Below are positions 5,754 to 8,904 of a stretch of 8,904 nt of DNA, piece by piece (the stretch's first letter is position 1; each line of letters begins with the position of its first letter). The notes beneath the pieces were generated by a model, which was not told the DNA's origin, made no database searches, and was given only the letters and a program-made list of their open reading frames with translations. The stretch lies in NCBI GenBank assembly GCA_023145955.1, contig JAGLDA010000087.1:1-8904 (forward strand), in the 5' to 3' direction. Source of the DNA: Bacteroidales bacterium (GTDB lineage: Bacteria; Bacteroidota; Bacteroidia; Bacteroidales; UBA1556). Position numbers and translations under genes: made by a program.

Positions 5754-7004
5754 ATGAATATATTAATAAAGAATATAAAAGAATTAGTTCAGATAATAGA
5801 AGATAATAGACTCTATACTAGTGGTAAAGAAATGTCTGAATTAAAAACAATTAGGGATGCCTATTTAATAACTAATGGAGATAAAATAGCGGCCTATGGC
5901 TTGATGTCGGACTTGCAAAATGAGATTTTAAATTTCAATATTGATAAAACTATTGATGCAAAAGGAAAGATGGTTTTTCCAGCTTTTGCCGATTCACATA
6001 CTCACTTGGTTTATGATGGTAGTCGTGAGATTGAGTATATTGATAAAATAAAGGGTTTGTCTTATGAAGAGATAGCTGCCCGTGGTGGTGGAATACTTAA
6101 TTCTGCAAAAAGAATAGCTGAGGCTAGTGAGGAATCTCTTTATAATCAAGCATTAAGTCGTATCAATAGTATTATTTCTATGGGCACTGGTGCTGTGGAG
6201 ATTAAGAGTGGGTATGGTCTTTCGTTGGATAGTGAGCTTAAAATGCTTAGGGTTATAAAAAGATTGAAAGAAGAAAGTCCAATAACAATTAAATCTACTT
6301 TTTTGGGAGCTCATGCCGTGCCTACTGAATATCGTGGTAGACAATCGGAATATGTTGATATTGTGGTAAATGAAATGATTCCAGAAGTAGGAGAGCAGCA
6401 GTTGGCAGACTATGTAGATGTGTTTTGTGATAAAGGCTTTTTTACTGTTGACGAAACTGATAGAATTCTTTCTGCTGCCTCAAAATATGGAATGCGCCCT
6501 AAGATTCATGCAAATGAATTAGATTATAGTGGTGGTATTCAAGTGGGCGTGAAATATAATGCGCTTTCAGTTGATCATTTAGAATTTACTGGTAAAGAAG
6601 AGATTAAAACTTTATTGAAGTCTAAAACTATGCCTACATTATTGCCTGGTGCCGCTTTCTTTTTGGGAATGGTGCATGCGCCAGTTCGTAATATGATAGA
6701 GGCCGGTTTGCCTGTAGCTTTGGCAAGTGATTTTAACCCTGGATCATCTCCTTCGGGTAATATGCAGCTTATTGCAGCTATGGGCTCAGTAATGTTTAAA
6801 ATGCTTTCTCAAGAGGTAATTCACTCTACAACAATAAATAGTGCCTATGCAATGGGTATTGAAAATGAATTGGGAAGTATAACAAAAGGAAAAATAGCCA
6901 ACTTAATTATTACAAAAGAAATGCCTACCTATCATTATTGGACTTATTCTTATGGTGATAATAAGGTTGATACTATGATACTTAATGGGGAATTAGTTAA
7001 TTAG
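5754..7004 (+). CDS. hutI: Imidazolonepropionase
   Basis: Third enzyme of histidine degradation: it hydrolyses 4-imidazolone-5-propanoate to N-formimino-L-glutamate in the cytosol. It belongs to the metal-dependent amidohydrolase superfamily, and the 416 residues fit the family length. The metal-binding pair is in FADSHTHL (His82 and His84). The EIKSGYGL block is at 149-156, a conserved His187 sits in LGAHAVP, the metal ligand His252 is in IHANE (251-255), His275 is in VDHLEF, and the metal-binding Asp326 is in ASDFNPGSSP (324-333). All expected active-site positions are present. The ATG at 5754 follows a TAnnTTTG box by 25 bases. Its product is the substrate of the downstream ftcD product. 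The last three codons and the stop codon lie inside the first copy of a duplicated 55-bp repeat, so the C-terminal residues LVN are encoded by repeat sequence. Confidence 0.96.
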   Translation: MNILIKNIKELVQIIEDNRLYTSGKEMSELKTIRDAYLITNGDKIAAYGLMSDLQNEILNFNIDKTIDAKGKMVFPAFADSHTHLVYDGSREIEYIDKIKGLSYEEIAARGGGILNSAKRIAEASEESLYNQALSRINSIISMGTGAVEIKSGYGLSLDSELKMLRVIKRLKEESPITIKSTFLGAHAVPTEYRGRQSEYVDIVVNEMIPEVGEQQLADYVDVFCDKGFFTVDETDRILSAASKYGMRPKIHANELDYSGGIQVGVKYNALSVDHLEFTGKEEIKTLLKSKTMPTLLPGAAFFLGMVHAPVRNMIEAGLPVALASDFNPGSSPSGNMQLIAAMGSVMFKMLSQEVIHSTTINSAYAMGIENELGSITKGKIANLIITKEMPTYHYWTYSYGDNKVDTMILNGELVN

Positions 7005-7106
7005 GCCCCGATAGGCATCGGGATAGGAATTAGTTAATTTGGAATTAGGAGTTAGTTAATTAGGCCCCGATAGGCATCGGGATAGGAATTAGTTAATTCG
7101 GAATTA
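6993..7106. repeat. Two near-identical 55-bp direct repeats, each with a GC hairpin
   Basis: Copy 1 (6993-7047) and copy 2 (7052-7106) differ at one base (T7040 against C7099) and are separated by 4 bases, a period of 59. Each contains a perfect 6-bp stem with a 4-base loop, CCCGAT-AGGC-ATCGGG, at 7007-7022 and 7066-7081. The hairpins are flanked by the 12-mer AATTAGTTAATT at 6991-7002, 7028-7039 and 7087-7098, with a one-base variant at 7050-7061. Copy 1 overlaps the hutI stop codon. The hairpins lack a T-tract, so they are not classical terminators. A REP- or MITE-like element, or a local tandem duplication, would both explain the pattern. Confidence 0.85.
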
Positions 7107-7107
7107 T

Positions 7108-7127
7108 ACACATAACACATAACACAT
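7108..7127. repeat. Heptamer tandem repeat (ACACATA), about 2.9 copies
   Basis: The units ACACATA (7108-7114), ACACATA (7115-7121) and ACACAT (7122-7127) are perfect. The array sits directly after the 55-bp repeats and directly before the GC-rich palindrome, so the intergenic gap is almost wholly repetitive. Copy number in such arrays can vary between strains. Confidence 0.75.
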
Positions 7128-7147
7128 CTGCCTCGCCGGCAGGCAGG
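7128..7147. repeat. GC-rich palindrome, one base off an 18-bp perfect dyad
   Basis: The segment reads CTGCCT, then an extra C (7134), then GCCGGCAGGCAG. Without that C it is the perfect palindrome CTGCCTGCCGGCAGGCAG. Its high GC content stands out sharply from the AT-rich surroundings. From memory, palindromes of this type occur as dispersed intergenic repeats in many Bacteroidota genomes; I could not search to confirm this. As RNA it would form a hairpin ahead of ftcD, but no T-tract follows. Confidence 0.65.
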
Positions 7148-7187
7148 CAACAAATGACAATAAATAACAAAAAAAATACATAAAAAT

Positions 7188-8879
7188 ATGCAACAGTTGA
7201 TAGAATGCGTACCGAATTTTAGTGAAGGTCGCGATATGAATGTGATAAATCAAATCACAGCTGAAATAGAGAAAATTGATGGTGTTAAGCTTGTGGATGT
7301 AGATCCAGGGGCGGCAACTAATCGTACTGTAGTTACTATGGTAGGAACTCCTGACGAGGTTTTAGAAGCGGCATTTCAATCTATAAAGAAAGCTCAGGAG
7401 CTTATTGATATGCGTGGGCATAGTGGTGCTCATCCTCGCTTTGGTGCTACTGATGTTTGTCCGTTAGTGCCTGTTGCAAATATATCAATGGAAGAAACTG
7501 TTGAGTTGGCTTATAAATTAGCAAAGAGAATAGGTGAGGAGTTAGATATTCCAATCTATTGCTATGAGAATGCAGCCAAAACTGAAGTTAGAAAGAACTT
7601 GGCAAATTGCCGTGCTGGTGAGTATGAGGCCGTTGCTAATCGAATTAGTACTGACGAATGGCGCCCTGATTATGGCCCAGCAGAGTTTACTGAAAAGGTT
7701 GCAAAGAGTGGTGTTACGGCCGTTAGTGCTCGTAGCTTCTTAGTTGCAATTAATTATAATCTTAATACAACTTCCACTCGTCGTGCAAATGCAGTGGCTT
7801 TTGATGTACGTGAGCGTGGCCGTACTAAGCGCGATGGTGATGGTATTACTGGTAAAATTGTAAAAGATGAGAATGGTAAACCAGTTATGGTGCCTGGAAC
7901 ATTAAAACATACTAAGGCCATAGGTTGGTTTATTGATGAATTTGGGATTGCTCAAATATCAATGAATATGACTAATATTGAGGAAACGCCAATACATACG
8001 GCTTTTGACGAAGTTAGTGCCAAAGCTCAATCTCGTGGAATGCGTGTAACTGGTTCGGAATTAGTAGGTGTAGTGCCTTTGAAAGCTATACTTGATGCGG
8101 GTCGTCATTATCTTAAATTACAAAATCGCTCTACTGGTATTGCTGATTCTGAATTGATTAAAATTGCTGTTAAATCTCTTGGTTTGGATGAGTTATACCC
8201 TTTTGAGCCAAAGAAAAAAATTATAGAGTATATTTTAGATGCAGAAAACCCTAAAGGTCTTATTGATATGAGCCTTACAGGTTTCGTTCACGAAACAGCA
8301 TCTGAATCTCCTGCTCCTGGTGGTGGATCAATTTCTGCATATATGGGTGCTATGGGTGCAGCTCTAGCTACTATGGTTGCTAACCTTTCTTCTCATAAAA
8401 GAGGTTGGGATAGCCGCTGTGAGGAATTTTCTGATGTAGCTGATAAAGGTAAGTATTATCATGATGCTTTATTGAAAATGGTGGATGAAGATACAAATGC
8501 TTTTAATAAAATAATGGATGCCTTTGGATTGGCGAAGAAAACTGATGAAGATAAGGCTGTTCGTACTGCTGCTATTCAGAATGCTACCAAATATGCTACG
8601 GAGGTGCCATTAAAGGTTATGCGTCTTTGTTTTGAATCGATGGATGTATCTAAATCCATGGCTGAAACTGGTAATCCGAATTCAGTAACTGATGCTGGTG
8701 TTGGTGCATTAGCTGCTATGGCTGGTATTAGAGGTGCTCATCTTAATGTTAGAATTAATGCCAAAGATTTGAAAGATAGAAATGTAGCGGATGCTTTATT
8801 GTCGGAAGCTAGAGATATTGAAAATAGAGCTTTATTTCTTGAAAAAGAGATACTTGCCGTTGTGGAAACTAAGTTGTAA
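7188..8879 (+). CDS. ftcD: Bifunctional glutamate formimidoyltransferase / formimidotetrahydrofolate cyclodeaminase
   Basis: Final step of the formiminoglutamate branch of histidine degradation. The first domain moves the formimino group from N-formimino-L-glutamate to tetrahydrofolate, leaving glutamate; the second converts 5-formiminotetrahydrofolate to 5,10-methenyltetrahydrofolate plus ammonia. The 563-residue protein is a fusion, as in the vertebrate enzyme (about 540 residues). The transferase part starts ECVPNFSEGRD (6-16) and has RGHSGAHPRFGATDVCPL at 76-93, placing His82 at the same number as the catalytic His82 of the pig enzyme; it extends to about 330. A linker of about 30 residues leads to the cyclodeaminase, with ESPAPGGGSISA at 373-384 and GNPNSVTDAGVGA near 505-517. 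The frame is unbroken, so the fusion is real. The A-rich leader shows no -7 box, so transcription probably continues from hutI across the repeats. Confidence 0.96.
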   Translation: MQQLIECVPNFSEGRDMNVINQITAEIEKIDGVKLVDVDPGAATNRTVVTMVGTPDEVLEAAFQSIKKAQELIDMRGHSGAHPRFGATDVCPLVPVANISMEETVELAYKLAKRIGEELDIPIYCYENAAKTEVRKNLANCRAGEYEAVANRISTDEWRPDYGPAEFTEKVAKSGVTAVSARSFLVAINYNLNTTSTRRANAVAFDVRERGRTKRDGDGITGKIVKDENGKPVMVPGTLKHTKAIGWFIDEFGIAQISMNMTNIEETPIHTAFDEVSAKAQSRGMRVTGSELVGVVPLKAILDAGRHYLKLQNRSTGIADSELIKIAVKSLGLDELYPFEPKKKIIEYILDAENPKGLIDMSLTGFVHETASESPAPGGGSISAYMGAMGAALATMVANLSSHKRGWDSRCEEFSDVADKGKYYHDALLKMVDEDTNAFNKIMDAFGLAKKTDEDKAVRTAAIQNATKYATEVPLKVMRLCFESMDVSKSMAETGNPNSVTDAGVGALAAMAGIRGAHLNVRINAKDLKDRNVADALLSEARDIENRALFLEKEILAVVETKL

Positions 8880-8889
8880 AATTTAATAT

Positions 8890-8904
8890 TTAGTCCTTAG
8901 TCCT
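8890..8904. repeat. Heptamer tandem repeat (TTAGTCC), at least two copies, cut by window edge
   Basis: TTAGTCC at 8890-8896 is followed by TTAGTCC at 8897-8903 and a further T at 8904, 11 bases after the ftcD stop codon. The array may continue past the edge. Its unit differs from the ACACATA heptamer upstream of ftcD but has the same length. Confidence 0.55.

Noticed and set aside
7007..7081. The CCCGAT hairpins as Rho-independent terminators of hutI.
   Set aside because: The stems are only 6 bp and neither is followed by a T-tract; ftcD downstream has no visible promoter and seems to depend on read-through.
6993..7106. The 55-bp repeats as a minimal CRISPR array.
   Set aside because: There are only two copies, separated by 4 bases, with no spacers and no cas genes.
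921..8879. A hidden defence, toxin-antitoxin or biosynthetic system.
   Set aside because: Every gene in the window belongs to a known housekeeping or catabolic family; no nuclease, toxin, reverse transcriptase, integrase or similar gene is present.

Overview
The window looks like chromosomal DNA from a Gram-negative member of the Bacteroidota. The genes are AT-rich and have A-rich leaders with no clear Shine-Dalgarno sites. Several intergenic regions carry the TAnnTTTG -7 box typical of that phylum. The gene set (KdsB for LPS core, a CCDC81-type HU/SPOR membrane protein, a Bacteroidota-type deoxynucleoside kinase) fits the same assignment. I cannot name a genus or order.

Layout. Positions 1-245 (minus strand) hold the first 81 codons of adenosylhomocysteinase (ahcY), running off the left edge. 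Positions 246-920 are a long non-coding stretch. It contains the ahcY promoter box, a textbook Rho-independent terminator pointing left with no gene feeding it, a second hairpin, several palindromes, and the promoter for the genes to the right. A tight plus-strand operon follows: deoxynucleoside kinase, kdsB, an HU-CCDC81/SPOR membrane protein and trmB, with gaps of 3, 1 and 4 bases. recN follows after 44 bases and is probably co-transcribed. These genes cover nucleotide salvage, LPS sugar activation, the envelope, tRNA modification and DNA repair, so the operon is a housekeeping cluster rather than one pathway.

From 5754 come two histidine-degradation genes, hutI (imidazolonepropionase) and a fused ftcD (formimidoyltransferase plus cyclodeaminase). 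HutI makes N-formimino-L-glutamate and FtcD passes its formimino group to tetrahydrofolate and releases ammonia, so the two catalyse consecutive steps. The 183-base gap between them is repeat-rich: a 55-bp duplicated unit containing a GC hairpin and overlapping the hutI stop codon, a heptamer tandem repeat, and a GC-rich palindrome of a type I recall as dispersed in Bacteroidota genomes. A second heptamer repeat begins at the right edge.

I see no defence, phage, secretion, CRISPR or biosynthetic system. The most interesting items are a possible small RNA of about 130 nt on the minus strand (about 490-357), the repeat cluster between hutI and ftcD, and the HU-to-SPOR protein, whose layout would place a DNA-binding-like domain in the cytoplasm and a peptidoglycan-binding domain in the periplasm.
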